Shown here: positions 47,351 through 55,857 of the stretch, piece after piece
Numbering within the stretch: the first letter of the stretch is position 1
Layout of the letters: every line of letters begins with the position of its first letter
Assembly (NCBI RefSeq): GCF_042643245.1
Contig: NZ_JBHRSK010000016.1
Span: forward strand, 98,839-162,838
Direction: 5' to 3'
Source: Acidimangrovimonas pyrenivorans
GTDB lineage: Bacteria > Pseudomonadota > Alphaproteobacteria > Rhodobacterales > Rhodobacteraceae
Length of the DNA stretch: 64,000 bases
Program-made: the position numbers and the translations under genes
Notes under the pieces: model-generated
Told to the model about the DNA's origin: nothing
Database searches by the model: none
What the model saw: the letters and a program-made list of their open reading frames with translations, nothing else

Positions 47351-47846
47351 CGGCGGCCTCGGAGACCGGTTCGGGCCAGAGTTGCAGCGTCGCGATCAGG
47401 TCCTGCCACGGGCCCTCGCCGGCGAAACTCAGCTCGCGGGCGTCGTCGTCGGGGCCGGCGGCAAAGCCGATGCGCAGCGCCCCGGCCGGGGCGAGCGCGC
47501 CCAGCCGGTCGGGCCATTCGACCAGGCAGATCGCGGTTTCGAAGGCTTCGTCGAGCCCCAGCTCGATCACTTCCTCCGGGTCGGTGAGGCGGTAGAGGTC
47601 GGCATGCCAGATCGCGTTGCCGTCGGCGGATTCGTAGCTCTGCACCAAGGTGAAGGTGGGCGAGGGCACGTCCTCGGGCGTGGCCAGCAGCGCCTGGATC
47701 AGGGCGCGGGCGAAATGGGTCTTGCCGGCGCCGATCGGGCCGTCGAGCAGCAGCACGTCGCCCGGGCGCAGGCGCGGCGCCAGCCAGCGGGCCAGCGCGG
47801 CGGTCTCTTCGGGGCTTCGCAGGATCAGGCGGGCGGTCGGTTGCAT
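47343..47846 (-). CDS. tsaE: tRNA threonylcarbamoyladenosine biosynthesis ATPase TsaE
   Basis: TsaE is the ATPase partner of TsaB and TsaD in making t6A at position 37 of tRNAs. The 167-residue protein has Walker A DGPIGAGKTHFAR at about 35-47, the SPTFTLVQSYE segment and HADLYRL, which contacts TsaD. TsaD itself is encoded 10 kb away at 57099-58193. ATG at 47846 gives the family N-terminus; the ribosome site is weak. It heads the run tsaE-amgK-murU-addB-addA-trxA, in which adjacent genes overlap up to addA. Confidence 0.93.
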   Translation of the reverse strand: MQPTARLILRSPEETAALARWLAPRLRPGDVLLLDGPIGAGKTHFARALIQALLATPEDVPSPTFTLVQSYESADGNAIWHADLYRLTDPEEVIELGLDEAFETAICLVEWPDRLGALAPAGALRIGFAAGPDDDARELSFAGEGPWQDLIATLQLWPEPVSEAADA

Positions 47847-47906
47847 CGGGGCGAGTTTTACCGCCCCAGGCGCTCCCCGCAAGCCCCGCGGCGCCGGACC
47901 GGCCGA

Positions 47907-49472
47907 TCAGGCGAGGCGCCGCGTAGTCCTGGCGACCTCGGGCCGCGGCTGTCCCGGCGTCGCGTGCCTGATCGAGAAACCGATCAGCGTCGCGCCGCCG
48001 GTCAAGGGCACGAAGCGGCAGCGCAGCGGCCGGCCGTCGCGCAGCCGCGCCTCCCCGCTCCGACGCTGGCGCGGGCCGACGGTGCCGACGAAATCGCGCG
48101 CCTCGTTCCAGAGTGGGTTCGGCGTGCAGCGGCTTTGCCACAGGCCGGTGGCCTCGACGATCCCGGTTTCGCCCAGCGCGCTGTCGGCTTCGGTCTGCCA
48201 CAGCGCGCGATAGGCATCGTTCGACAGGATCAGCAGCCCTGCCGGCGAGAACACGGCGATCGCCTCTTCCATCGTGTCGATCACCGCCTGGCTCAACTCG
48301 ATCTCGGCCCGGAAGCGGCGGTTGAGGGTCGTTTCGGCGCTGATATCCTCGAACAGGAGGGCGGTGGCGCCGTCGGGATGGGGCCGACCGGTGACGCGAT
48401 AGGTCTGGCCCGAGGGCAGCGACCAGATTTCCTCGTACTGGCCCGAGCCGGCGGCCTTCTCGAGCGCCGCAACGCGGGTGCGCCAGCTCTTGTAGTCCTT
48501 GGGCTCGGGGATCATCCGGCCCTCGCGCATCTTGTCGAGGAAGCACGGCAATTGCGGCCGGGAAGACAGGAATTCCGGGCTGAGCGCCGTCAGCTCGACC
48601 AGCGCCGGGTTGAACAGCACCAGCGCGCGCCGGCGGTCGAAGATCGCCAGCCCGACGGTCAGCTGGGCGAAGGTCTTGGACAGGGTCTGGATGAAGCTGC
48701 GCAGGCTGGTCTCGGCTTCGACGGTGGCATCGGCGGGCAGGGCGAAATGCAGCGTCTCGCCGTTCAGCGGCAGGCTGTGACAGTCGAACCAGAGCGGCGC
48801 GTCGCGGTCTTGCGGCGCCAGCGCGCCGCGCCGCGTGTTGCCGTCATGCGGGGCGAACAGCCGGGGCAGGGGCCAGCCGATCTCGGCATCCGCCGGATCG
48901 CAGCGCGCGGCCATCAGCAGGTAGGGCCGGTTGGCCCAGGTCACCGATCCGTCCGGCCCCGCGCGCCAGGCCAGGAACGGGGCCTCGTCCAGCGTGGCGC
49001 GCAGCCCGCCCAGCTCGTCCTCGAGCGCGCGCTGGCTGATCGGGTCGAGCGCGCCGCCGCCGGGCTCGCCTGCCTCGCGCAGGGTGATCCGGATCAGGCC
49101 GCCGCGCCATTCGGCCCGAAGCGTGAGCGGTGGCGGTCCCTCGGCCGATAGCACGAAACGACCCAGCTCGGGCAGCCGGGCCAGGCGCGGCGCGAAGTCG
49201 GGAAAGCGCGGCGCGACGAAGGACAGCAGCCGGTGCCAGGCGGTCCGCCCCTCGAGCCGGTCGCAGCCCAGCAACATCCGCCCGGCATCGCTGGCATCGA
49301 CCAGATCCTCGCCATCGAACAGGAAGACGGTGCCGGCAGCGTCTTCGCCGAACGCGCCGCCGGGCCGCTGCCGCCTGCGGTTCTGCCAGATCGACAGCCC
49401 CGCCAATGCCATGACCGATGCCGACAGCGACGATCCTGCCACCGAGGCATAGGATGCCCAGTCCAAACTCAT
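47907..49472 (-). CDS. PAS-domain signalling protein without kinase domain
   Basis: A 521-residue protein anchored by one N-terminal helix (about 9-28). At least three PAS-like regions follow: around 45-130, 155-250 and 275-400 (LTVGLAIFDRRRALVLFNPAL), plus a last one near 390-470 (VIDTMEEAIAVFSPAGLLILSNDAYRALW). There is no histidine-kinase phosphoacceptor or ATPase domain and no GGDEF or EAL motif, so the output is unclear. It resembles the sensor half of large alphaproteobacterial hybrid kinases. ATG at 49472 follows a G-rich stretch. It lies between regB and tsaE on the same strand. Confidence 0.8.
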   Translation of the reverse strand: MSLDWASYASVAGSSLSASVMALAGLSIWQNRRRQRPGGAFGEDAAGTVFLFDGEDLVDASDAGRMLLGCDRLEGRTAWHRLLSFVAPRFPDFAPRLARLPELGRFVLSAEGPPPLTLRAEWRGGLIRITLREAGEPGGGALDPISQRALEDELGGLRATLDEAPFLAWRAGPDGSVTWANRPYLLMAARCDPADAEIGWPLPRLFAPHDGNTRRGALAPQDRDAPLWFDCHSLPLNGETLHFALPADATVEAETSLRSFIQTLSKTFAQLTVGLAIFDRRRALVLFNPALVELTALSPEFLSSRPQLPCFLDKMREGRMIPEPKDYKSWRTRVAALEKAAGSGQYEEIWSLPSGQTYRVTGRPHPDGATALLFEDISAETTLNRRFRAEIELSQAVIDTMEEAIAVFSPAGLLILSNDAYRALWQTEADSALGETGIVEATGLWQSRCTPNPLWNEARDFVGTVGPRQRRSGEARLRDGRPLRCRFVPLTGGATLIGFSIRHATPGQPRPEVARTTRRLA

Positions 49473-49568
49473 AACAGCCCCCAAGAGGCGAGCGCCCCGC
49501 AGCAAAGCCTTGAGGTAAATGGTTAATCCTGGGTTAAGCCGGCGCGCCGGGTCGGCGCCGGGTCGGCG

Positions 49569-50957
49569 TCAGCTGCGGATCTGCTGGTTCTCGCCCAGCG
49601 CCTCGCGGCTTTCCGGGCTGATCCGGCCGCGCGGCCAGACCGCGGCGACGATGGCGCCGCTGCGCATCGGGCGCTCCTCCTCGGTCAGGAACGGGTCGGT
49701 GCCGTTGGCAAAGCTCAACTCGGCCCCGGTGCGCTCGAGCAGGGTCTTGGCGATGAACAGGCCCAGCCCCATGCCCTCGTATTCCGGCCGCTGGGAGCGG
49801 TCCTCGGCGCTGCTGCGCCAGCGCACGAAGGGGTCGCCGATCCGGCCGATGATCTGCGGCGGATAGCCCGGCCCGTCATCGGCGATGCGGATGGTGATGG
49901 CGCGATCGTTCCATTCGGCATCGACCCAGACGGTGCTGCGGGCGAAATCGACGGCGTTCTGGATCAGGTTGCGCAGCCCGTGGATGATCTCGGGTTGACG
50001 GCGGACGCTGGGCTGGCCCTCGTCGCCGCCCGGCGCCGGGCCGATGTTGAAATGGATCTGCTTGCCGCGATCCATATGCGGCTCGGCCGCCTCGCGGATC
50101 ACCGCCGCCAGCGGCGCGATGCGCAGTTGCAGATCGTCCTTCCCGGCCCGGCCCATCGAACGCAGGATGTCGCGGCAGCGGTCGGCCTGGTCGCGCACCA
50201 GCCTGGCGTCCTCGGCCAGCTCGGGCCGGTCGGCCAGCTCTTCCATCAGCTCGGAACTGACCAGCTTGATCGTCGCCAGCGGCGTGCCCAACTCATGCGC
50301 CGCGGCCGCCACCACGCCGCCCAGATCGGTCAGCTTCTGCTCGCGCGCGAGCGCCATCTGGGTGGCCAGCAGCGCATCCGACATCGTCCGCGCCTCGGTC
50401 GCGACCCGGCGCGAATAGAGCGCGATGAAGACGATGCCGATCACCAGCGCCGCCCAGAAGCCGAAATGGAAGATCGCCGGCACCTCGAGCACGCTGCCGT
50501 CGGCGGTAAGCAGGTGGAGGTGGAAATAGCTCAGGAAAGAGATCAGCGCGATCGCCACCAGTCCCAGCAGGATGGTGGTGCGCAGGTGCAGGGCGCTGGC
50601 CGAGATCGTCACCGGGGCCAGGATCAGCAGGGCGAAGGGATTGTTGAGCCCGCCGGTGAGGAACAGAAGCAGCGTCAGCTGGCCGAGATCGAACAGCAGC
50701 ATGATCATCGTCTCGTATTCCGCCAGCCGCTTGGTCTTTGGATAGACGAAGATCGCGCCCAGGTTGGCGACCATCGAGGCCAGCACGACGACATAGCACA
50801 GCCCGGTATCGATCTGCAGGTGGAACACCCGGTCGGCGACGGTGATCGCCAGCGCCTGGCCGGCGATCGCCATCCAGCGCAGCATGATCAGGGTGCGCAG
50901 CCGCACCCAGTCGCTGCTGGTATCGCTGTGGAACAGGCCGGGATCGGCTTGGGTCAT
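49569..50957 (-). CDS. regB: Redox-sensing histidine kinase RegB/PrrB
   Basis: RegB senses the redox state of the quinone pool and respiratory flow and phosphorylates RegA. The 462-residue protein has six transmembrane helices (about 25-185), the quinone-binding heptapeptide GGLNNPF at 102-108, the H-box AAAAHELGTPLATIK with H221, and C261 in DRCRDIL, 40 residues later, matching the redox-active cysteine of Rhodobacter RegB. The ATPase domain carries NLIQNAVDFA and DDGPGYPP. ATG at 50957 gives the family N-terminus. It is divergent from senC-regA-hvrA. Confidence 0.95.
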   Translation of the reverse strand: MTQADPGLFHSDTSSDWVRLRTLIMLRWMAIAGQALAITVADRVFHLQIDTGLCYVVVLASMVANLGAIFVYPKTKRLAEYETMIMLLFDLGQLTLLLFLTGGLNNPFALLILAPVTISASALHLRTTILLGLVAIALISFLSYFHLHLLTADGSVLEVPAIFHFGFWAALVIGIVFIALYSRRVATEARTMSDALLATQMALAREQKLTDLGGVVAAAAHELGTPLATIKLVSSELMEELADRPELAEDARLVRDQADRCRDILRSMGRAGKDDLQLRIAPLAAVIREAAEPHMDRGKQIHFNIGPAPGGDEGQPSVRRQPEIIHGLRNLIQNAVDFARSTVWVDAEWNDRAITIRIADDGPGYPPQIIGRIGDPFVRWRSSAEDRSQRPEYEGMGLGLFIAKTLLERTGAELSFANGTDPFLTEEERPMRSGAIVAAVWPRGRISPESREALGENQQIRS

Positions 50958-51051
50958 CACACTTCGGTGTTCGCCTGAGGCAGGGTGAAGCATTGTTAGA
51001 CGCTGCAAGATCGTGGATCAATGCGGCCAATGTAACGGAAGGACCGTCTCC

Positions 51052-51681
51052 ATGACCCGCGTCTACGCCATCGCTGCCGCTATCGTGATCGCCGGTGTTC
51101 TCGGTTTCACCGGCTACAAGGCCATGTACGGAACCTCTTCCGACCCGTTCGCCGAATGCCGCACCGGCAAGATCGCCGGTGGCGCCGGGGCGATCGGCGG
51201 GCCCTTCACCCTGGTCGACGAGGACGGCAAGACCGTCACCGACAAGGACGTTATCACCAAGCCGTCGCTGATCTATTTCGGCTATACCTTCTGTCCCGAC
51301 GTCTGCCCGCTGGACAACGCCCGCAACGCCGAGGCGGTCGATATCCTCGACAAGCGCGGCTATGACGTGACGCCGATCTTCATCTCGATCGACCCCAAGC
51401 GCGACACCCCCGCCGTGATGCGCGACTTCACCGAGAACATGAGCCCGAAGATGATCGGCCTCACCGGCACGCCGGAACAGGTGAAAGCGGCCTCGCGCGC
51501 CTACAAGACCTACTACAAGGTGCAGGACCCGAGCCAGGAATATTACCTGATCGACCACTCCACCTTCACCTACCTGGTCTTTCCGAAAATCGGCTTCGTC
51601 GATTTCTTCAAGCGCGACGAGACGCCGAAGGAAATGGCAGACCGTGTGGCCTGCTTCATCGACAAATCCAAGGAAAATTGA
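51052..51681 (+). CDS. senC: SCO1/SenC family copper chaperone (PrrC/SenC)
   Basis: SenC/PrrC proteins deliver copper to cytochrome oxidase CuA or CuB sites and influence RegB signalling in Rhodobacter. The 209-residue protein has an N-terminal membrane anchor (about 4-24) and a thioredoxin-like periplasmic domain with the copper-binding CPDVC (C81, C85) and H169 in IDHSTFTYL. ATG at 51052 has GGAAGGA upstream. It is the first gene after the divergent regB promoter region and is followed after 57 bases by regA. Confidence 0.95.
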   Translation: MTRVYAIAAAIVIAGVLGFTGYKAMYGTSSDPFAECRTGKIAGGAGAIGGPFTLVDEDGKTVTDKDVITKPSLIYFGYTFCPDVCPLDNARNAEAVDILDKRGYDVTPIFISIDPKRDTPAVMRDFTENMSPKMIGLTGTPEQVKAASRAYKTYYKVQDPSQEYYLIDHSTFTYLVFPKIGFVDFFKRDETPKEMADRVACFIDKSKEN

Positions 51682-51738
51682 CCCTCCCCCCACTTCGCTT
51701 TAGAACCATTCGAAAGGTTCTCTTGTGGAGGAACGGAG

Positions 51739-52296
51739 ATGGCCGAAGAAGACCTCGCAAGCCAGTTGGGCGCCGACCGTTCGCTGCTGCTGGTCGATGA
51801 CGACGAACCGTTCGTCAAGCGGCTGGCGCGGGCGATGGAGAAACGCGGCTTCGAGCCGGTGACGGCCGAAAGCGTGGCGGCGGGCAAGGCCATCGCCTCG
51901 ACCCGGCCGCCGGCCTATGCGGTGATCGACCTGCGGCTCGAGGACGGCAACGGGCTCGACGTGGTCGAGGTCCTGCGCGAGAAGCGGCCCGACGCCCGCA
52001 TCGTGGTTCTGACCGGCTATGGCGCGATCGCCACCGCGGTGGCGGCGGTCAAGATCGGCGCGACCGACTACCTGTCGAAGCCCGCCGACGCCAATGACAT
52101 CACCAACGCGCTGCTGGCCAAGGGCGAGGCGCTGCCGCCGCCGCCGGAAAACCCGATGTCGGCCGACCGCGTGCGCTGGGAGCATATCCAGCGGGTTTAC
52201 GAACTGTGCGACCGCAATGTCAGCGAAACGGCGCGGCGGCTGAACATGCATCGCCGGACCCTGCAGCGCATTCTGGCCAAGCGCAGCCCGCGCTGA
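51739..52296 (+). CDS. regA: Redox response regulator RegA/PrrA
   Basis: RegA is the DNA-binding partner of RegB and controls respiration, carbon and nitrogen fixation and, in phototrophs, photosynthesis genes. The 185-residue protein has the receiver domain with acidic pocket DDDE at 20-23 and phosphoacceptor D64, a proline-rich linker (PPPPEN), and the Fis-type helix-turn-helix NVSETARRLNMHRRTLQRIL that is almost invariant in RegA homologues. ATG at 51739 follows GGAGG. A strong hairpin terminator follows at 52319-52352, so hvrA probably has its own promoter. Confidence 0.97.
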   Translation: MAEEDLASQLGADRSLLLVDDDEPFVKRLARAMEKRGFEPVTAESVAAGKAIASTRPPAYAVIDLRLEDGNGLDVVEVLREKRPDARIVVLTGYGAIATAVAAVKIGATDYLSKPADANDITNALLAKGEALPPPPENPMSADRVRWEHIQRVYELCDRNVSETARRLNMHRRTLQRILAKRSPR

Positions 52297-52318
52297 ATTC
52301 GGCGGCGATCCCGAATGG

Positions 52319-52352
52319 ACGGCCCCCATTGCGGGGCCGTTTCTTTATTTTT
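52319..52352 (+). terminator. Rho-independent terminator after regA
   Basis: ACGGCCCC pairs with GGGGCCGT around a six-base loop and is followed by TTCTTTATTTTT. It begins 23 bases after the regA stop. Confidence 0.85.
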
Positions 52353-52429
52353 GCTGTAACGTCGCCTATTATCCCTCTTGACTTGCTTTTTAGGCGTCGT
52401 ATTTCGGTTGTAAATCAATGGAGGTGTAT

Positions 52430-52744
52430 ATGGATATCGATTTTAACAACCTTTCTTTGAAAGAGCTGAAAGATCTTCAATCCCAGGTCGCCAAGGCCAT
52501 CGCCTCCTACGAGGATCGACAAAAGAAAAAGGCTCTTGCCGAGCTCGAGGAAAAAGCGCGCGAGATGGGCTTTTCCCTTTCCGAACTCACCGGTGGCGCG
52601 GGCAAGCGCAAACGCGCCTCGGCGCCGCCGAAATACGCCAACCCTGCGGATCCGTCGCAAACCTGGACCGGCCGCGGCCGCCGCCCGAAATGGATGGAAG
52701 AGGCGCTGAAGGCCGGTAAGTCCCCGGACGACATGCTGATCTAG
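52430..52744 (+). CDS. hvrA: H-NS family nucleoid protein, HvrA-like
   Basis: A 104-residue H-NS relative. The N-terminal half is a charged coiled coil for dimerisation (LSLKELKDLQSQVAKAI onward) and the C-terminal half has the H-NS DNA-binding signature YANPADPSQTWTGRGRRPKWM. In R. capsulatus HvrA, encoded directly after regA, activates photosynthesis genes in dim light; the identical position here supports orthology, but the light role is not established for this organism. ATG at 52430 has GGAGG five bases upstream; the ATG at 52418 lies inside that site. The 5' flank is AT-rich, unlike its surroundings. Confidence 0.9.
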   Translation: MDIDFNNLSLKELKDLQSQVAKAIASYEDRQKKKALAELEEKAREMGFSLSELTGGAGKRKRASAPPKYANPADPSQTWTGRGRRPKWMEEALKAGKSPDDMLI

Positions 52745-52748
52745 CCGG

Positions 52749-53348
52749 TCAGCGGTGATCGAGCGCCGCCATCAGGGCGGCGTGGCGGGCGGTGTAGTCG
52801 GCCCGCACTTCCAATGGCGGGCGCAGGCGAATTTCCAGACCGGACGTTTTCTCCTGCGCCAGTTTGCCGAAAAAGCGATTTGCCTCTGCCGGCGTGAAAC
52901 CCGCAATTTGCACCGCCTCGAGCCAGGCCGAGATCTTGTCGGCCGCCTTGATCGCTTTCTTGATTTTCACCGGCAGCACGGCCGGCAATCCGAAACGGAT
53001 GTGAATGGCCGCGCTCAACCGCGCATCCAATTCGCCATAGGCCGGGCCGACCGAAGCCTTTACCGGCGAGATCATGTCGCCGATCACGTATTCCGGCGCG
53101 TCGTGCAGCAGCGCGGCCAGCCGCCATTTCGCCGGCGCGTCGGGATTGGCGCGGCTGAATATCTCTTCGACCAGCAACGAATGCTCGGCGACCGAATAGG
53201 GAAAATCGCCCTGGGTCTGGCCGTTCCAGCGGGCGACGAAGGCCAGGCCGTGGGCAATGTCCTCGATCTCGATATCGACCGGGGTCGGGTCGAGCAGGTC
53301 GAGCCTGCGGCCCGACAACATCCTTTGCCACGCGCGGGGTTGCTTCAT
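52749..53348 (-). CDS. HD-domain phosphohydrolase (YfbR-like)
   Basis: A 199-residue metal-dependent HD protein. The metal ligands are visible as SVAEHSLLV (first histidine), LLHDAPEYVIGD (His-Asp pair) and a later aspartate in AADKISAWLE. YfbR and relatives remove phosphate from deoxynucleoside monophosphates; the exact substrate here is not known. ATG at 53348 follows GGAGA. It is convergent with hvrA and divergent from ahcY, with 113 bases to the ahcY start. Confidence 0.87.
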   Translation of the reverse strand: MKQPRAWQRMLSGRRLDLLDPTPVDIEIEDIAHGLAFVARWNGQTQGDFPYSVAEHSLLVEEIFSRANPDAPAKWRLAALLHDAPEYVIGDMISPVKASVGPAYGELDARLSAAIHIRFGLPAVLPVKIKKAIKAADKISAWLEAVQIAGFTPAEANRFFGKLAQEKTSGLEIRLRPPLEVRADYTARHAALMAALDHR

Positions 53349-53395
53349 TTTCGATCTCCGAATCCGGCTGTGACCCTAGCGACAGGCCCTTGCCA

Positions 53396-53424
53396 TTGTC
53401 GAGCAGGTCCCCGGGTGGTATCCC
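53396..53424 (+). promoter_or_regulatory. Possible promoter of ahcY
   Basis: TTGTCG (53396-53401) and TATCCC (53419-53424) are separated by 17 bases. Both boxes are imperfect. The leader of about 30 bases shows no riboswitch fold. Confidence 0.3.
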
Positions 53425-53461
53425 GGCCCCCAATCACGGACATTCGAAGGAGAGCGGCGGA

Positions 53462-54865
53462 ATGCCGAAAGATCAGATGGATTATGTCGTCAAGGATATT
53501 GCTCTTGCGGATTACGGGCGCAAGGAACTGGACATCGCCGAGACCGAGATGCCGGGCCTGATGGCCCTGCGCGAGGAGTTCGGCGCCTCCAAGCCGCTCA
53601 AGGGCGCCCGCATCGCCGGGTCTCTGCACATGACCGTTCAGACCGCCGTCCTGATCGAAACGCTCACCGCGCTGGGCGCCGACGTGCGCTGGGCCTCGTG
53701 CAACATCTTCTCGACCCAGGACCACGCCGCCGCCGCCATCGCCGCCGGCGGCACCCCGGTCTTCGCGATCAAGGGCGAGACGCTCGAGGATTACTGGTCC
53801 TACACCGACCGGATCTTCCAGTTCGCCGAGGGCACCTGCAACATGATCCTCGACGACGGCGGCGACGCGACGATGTACATCCTGCTTGGCGCCCGGGTCG
53901 AGGCCGGCGAGACCGGCCTGATCGAGGTGCCGACCTCGGAAGAAGAGGTCGCGCTCTTCGCCCAGATCAAGAAGCGCCTCGCCGCCAGCCCGGGCTGGTT
54001 CAGCAAGCAGCGCGACGCGATCCAGGGCGTCTCGGAAGAGACCACCACCGGCGTCCACCGCCTCTACGACCTGCACAAGAAGGGCCTGCTGCCCTTCCCG
54101 GCGATCAACGTCAACGACAGCGTCACCAAGTCGAAATTCGACAACAAGTACGGCTGCAAGGAATCGCTGGTCGACGGCATCCGCCGCGCCACCGACGTGA
54201 TGATGGCCGGCAAGGTCGCCGTGGTCTGCGGCTACGGTGACGTCGGCAAGGGCTCGGCCGCCTCGCTGCGCGGCGCCGGCGCCCGGGTCAAGGTGACCGA
54301 GGTCGATCCGATCTGCGCCCTGCAGGCGGCGATGGACGGGTTCGAGGTCGTCGTGTTGGAAGACGTGGTCGACAGCGCCGACATCTTCATCACCACCACC
54401 GGCAACAAGGACGTCATCCGCATCGAGCACATGCGCGAGATGAAGGACATGGCGATCGTCGGCAATATCGGCCATTTCGACAACGAGATTCAGGTCGCCG
54501 CGCTGAAGAACCACAAGTGGACCAACATCAAGGACCAGGTCGACATGATCGAGATGCCCTCGGGCAGCCGCATCATCCTGCTGTCCGAAGGCCGGCTGCT
54601 GAACCTCGGCAACGCCACCGGCCACCCGTCCTTCGTGATGTCGGCCAGCTTCACCAACCAGGTGCTGGCCCAGATCGAGCTGTTCACCAAGGGCGACGAG
54701 TACGCGCCGGGGGTCTACATCCTGCCCAAGCATCTCGACGAGAAGGTGGCGCGGCTGCACCTGGCCAAGATCGGCGTCAAGCTGACCGAGCTGAAGAAAG
54801 AACAGGCCGATTATATCGGCGTCTCGGTCGAGGGCCCCTACAAGCCCGAGCACTACCGTTACTGA
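53462..54865 (+). CDS. ahcY: S-adenosylhomocysteine hydrolase
   Basis: It cleaves S-adenosylhomocysteine to adenosine and homocysteine, removing product inhibition of methyltransferases. The 467-residue protein has the substrate-binding SLHMTVQTA and DDGGDATMY segments, the catalytic NDSVTKSKFDN lysine region, the NAD loop GYGDVGKGSA, and the C-terminal KPEHYRY tail that closes over NAD of the partner subunit. ATG at 53462 follows GGAGAG. In R. capsulatus ahcY also lies just beyond hvrA. A strong terminator follows at 54886-54929. Confidence 0.97.
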   Translation: MPKDQMDYVVKDIALADYGRKELDIAETEMPGLMALREEFGASKPLKGARIAGSLHMTVQTAVLIETLTALGADVRWASCNIFSTQDHAAAAIAAGGTPVFAIKGETLEDYWSYTDRIFQFAEGTCNMILDDGGDATMYILLGARVEAGETGLIEVPTSEEEVALFAQIKKRLAASPGWFSKQRDAIQGVSEETTTGVHRLYDLHKKGLLPFPAINVNDSVTKSKFDNKYGCKESLVDGIRRATDVMMAGKVAVVCGYGDVGKGSAASLRGAGARVKVTEVDPICALQAAMDGFEVVVLEDVVDSADIFITTTGNKDVIRIEHMREMKDMAIVGNIGHFDNEIQVAALKNHKWTNIKDQVDMIEMPSGSRIILLSEGRLLNLGNATGHPSFVMSASFTNQVLAQIELFTKGDEYAPGVYILPKHLDEKVARLHLAKIGVKLTELKKEQADYIGVSVEGPYKPEHYRY

Positions 54866-54885
54866 TCGCGCCGCAACGGCATCTG

Positions 54886-54929
54886 TCGGGCGCTTTCCCC
54901 TCGGGGAAGGCGCCCGATGTCTTTTTTTC
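54886..54929 (+). terminator. Rho-independent terminator of ahcY
   Basis: A 14-15 base stem (TCGGGCGCTTTCCCC with GGGGAAGGCGCCCGA, one G-T pair) and a three-base loop, followed by a seven-T run. It starts about 20 bases after the stop codon. Confidence 0.9.
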
Positions 54930-55037
54930 TTGTTCCCGAACGTCCTTTGCCTAGACTCGCCCTGGGCCAGAACGCATGCGGCAGTCCAGGATTTCGGACC
55001 CGGCCACAGGCCCGGATTTGAATGGGAGCACGCGGAA

Positions 55038-55379
55038 ATGAGCAAGCGAGACGATCTGATTGCCAAATACGCCGACGATCTGCGCAACAAGTGCCGGATG
55101 GTGCCGGACATGGATCTGCTGACCAAGGTCACGATCGGCTGCGGTCCGACCATCTACAACGACGACAGCTCGACGGTCGCCGGATCGGACCCGGGAGAGC
55201 TGGAGACGGTGAAGACCAACTTCCTGATCAAGAAACTCGGCCTTGCCGACGGCCCGCACCTGATGGACGCGATCAACGCCGTCATCGACACCTATGGCCG
55301 TTCGGACCGCAACAAGTACCGCGCGGTGATCTATTACATGCTGGTCAAGCACTTCAACAAGGAGTCGGTCTACGGCTGA
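55038..55379 (+). CDS. DUF2853 family protein
   Basis: A 113-residue soluble protein with the segments DLIAKYADDLRNK, NFLIKKLGL and DRNKYRAVIYYMLVKHF that mark the DUF2853 family, found mostly in alphaproteobacteria. Structures of the family show a small helical bundle; function is unknown. ATG at 55038 has GGGAG upstream. It stands alone between the ahcY terminator and the convergent EVE-domain gene. A perfect eight-base inverted repeat follows at 55402-55421. Confidence 0.85.
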   Translation: MSKRDDLIAKYADDLRNKCRMVPDMDLLTKVTIGCGPTIYNDDSSTVAGSDPGELETVKTNFLIKKLGLADGPHLMDAINAVIDTYGRSDRNKYRAVIYYMLVKHFNKESVYG

Positions 55380-55401
55380 CCCCCTGCCAGGCAATGTGGC
55401 G

Positions 55402-55421
55402 ACGCCCGCTGCCGCGGGCGT
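55402..55421. terminator. Hairpin between convergent genes
   Basis: ACGCCCGC and GCGGGCGT form a perfect stem with a four-base loop between the DUF2853 and EVE genes. It has no T run, so it may be a weak two-way terminator or only an RNA end structure. Confidence 0.45.
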
Positions 55422-55437
55422 TGCGCATCTCGGGACT

Positions 55438-55857
55438 TCAGCCGGACAGGCCGCCCTTGGCGCAGATCACCTGCCATTCCTCCTCGGTGACGGGCTGCAC
55501 CGACAGGCGCGAGTTGTTGACCAGCACCATGTCCTTGAGCCGCGCGTCGGCCTTGCAATCGTCCAGGCTCACCGGGGTCGGCAGGGGTTCCACCGCCTTG
55601 ATGTCGACGCAGTCCCAGCGCGGATCGTCGGTCGTGCTGTCGGGATGGGACTCGGCGCAGACCTCGACGATGCCGACGATCTCCCTGTCCTTGCCGGAAT
55701 GGTAGAAGAAGCCCTGGTCGCCCAGCTTCATCGCCCGCATGTTGTTGCGCGCCTGGTAGTTGCGCACGCCGTCCCATTCCTCGCCGGCCGCGCCCTTGGC
55801 GGCCTGGTCGTCCCAGCCCCAGGTGTGGGGCTCGGACTTGAACAGCCAGTAGGCCAT
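55438..55857 (-). CDS. EVE domain protein
   Basis: A 139-residue single EVE (PUA-like) domain protein, with the typical opening YWLFKSEPHTWGWDD, the WDGVRNYQARNNMRAM segment and the FFYHSGKD strand. EVE domains bind modified bases in DNA or RNA; in stand-alone form their role is unsettled. ATG at 55857 shares a base with the stop of the YciI-like gene (TGATG), so the two are translated together. This pair next to gpsA and tsaD is conserved in many alphaproteobacteria. Confidence 0.9.
   Translation of the reverse strand: MAYWLFKSEPHTWGWDDQAAKGAAGEEWDGVRNYQARNNMRAMKLGDQGFFYHSGKDREIVGIVEVCAESHPDSTTDDPRWDCVDIKAVEPLPTPVSLDDCKADARLKDMVLVNNSRLSVQPVTEEEWQVICAKGGLSG

Noticed and set aside
53349..53461. 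Possible SAH or SAM riboswitch in front of ahcY
   Set aside because: The gap is only 113 bases, is shared with a divergent gene, and shows no fold or conserved core of those riboswitches.
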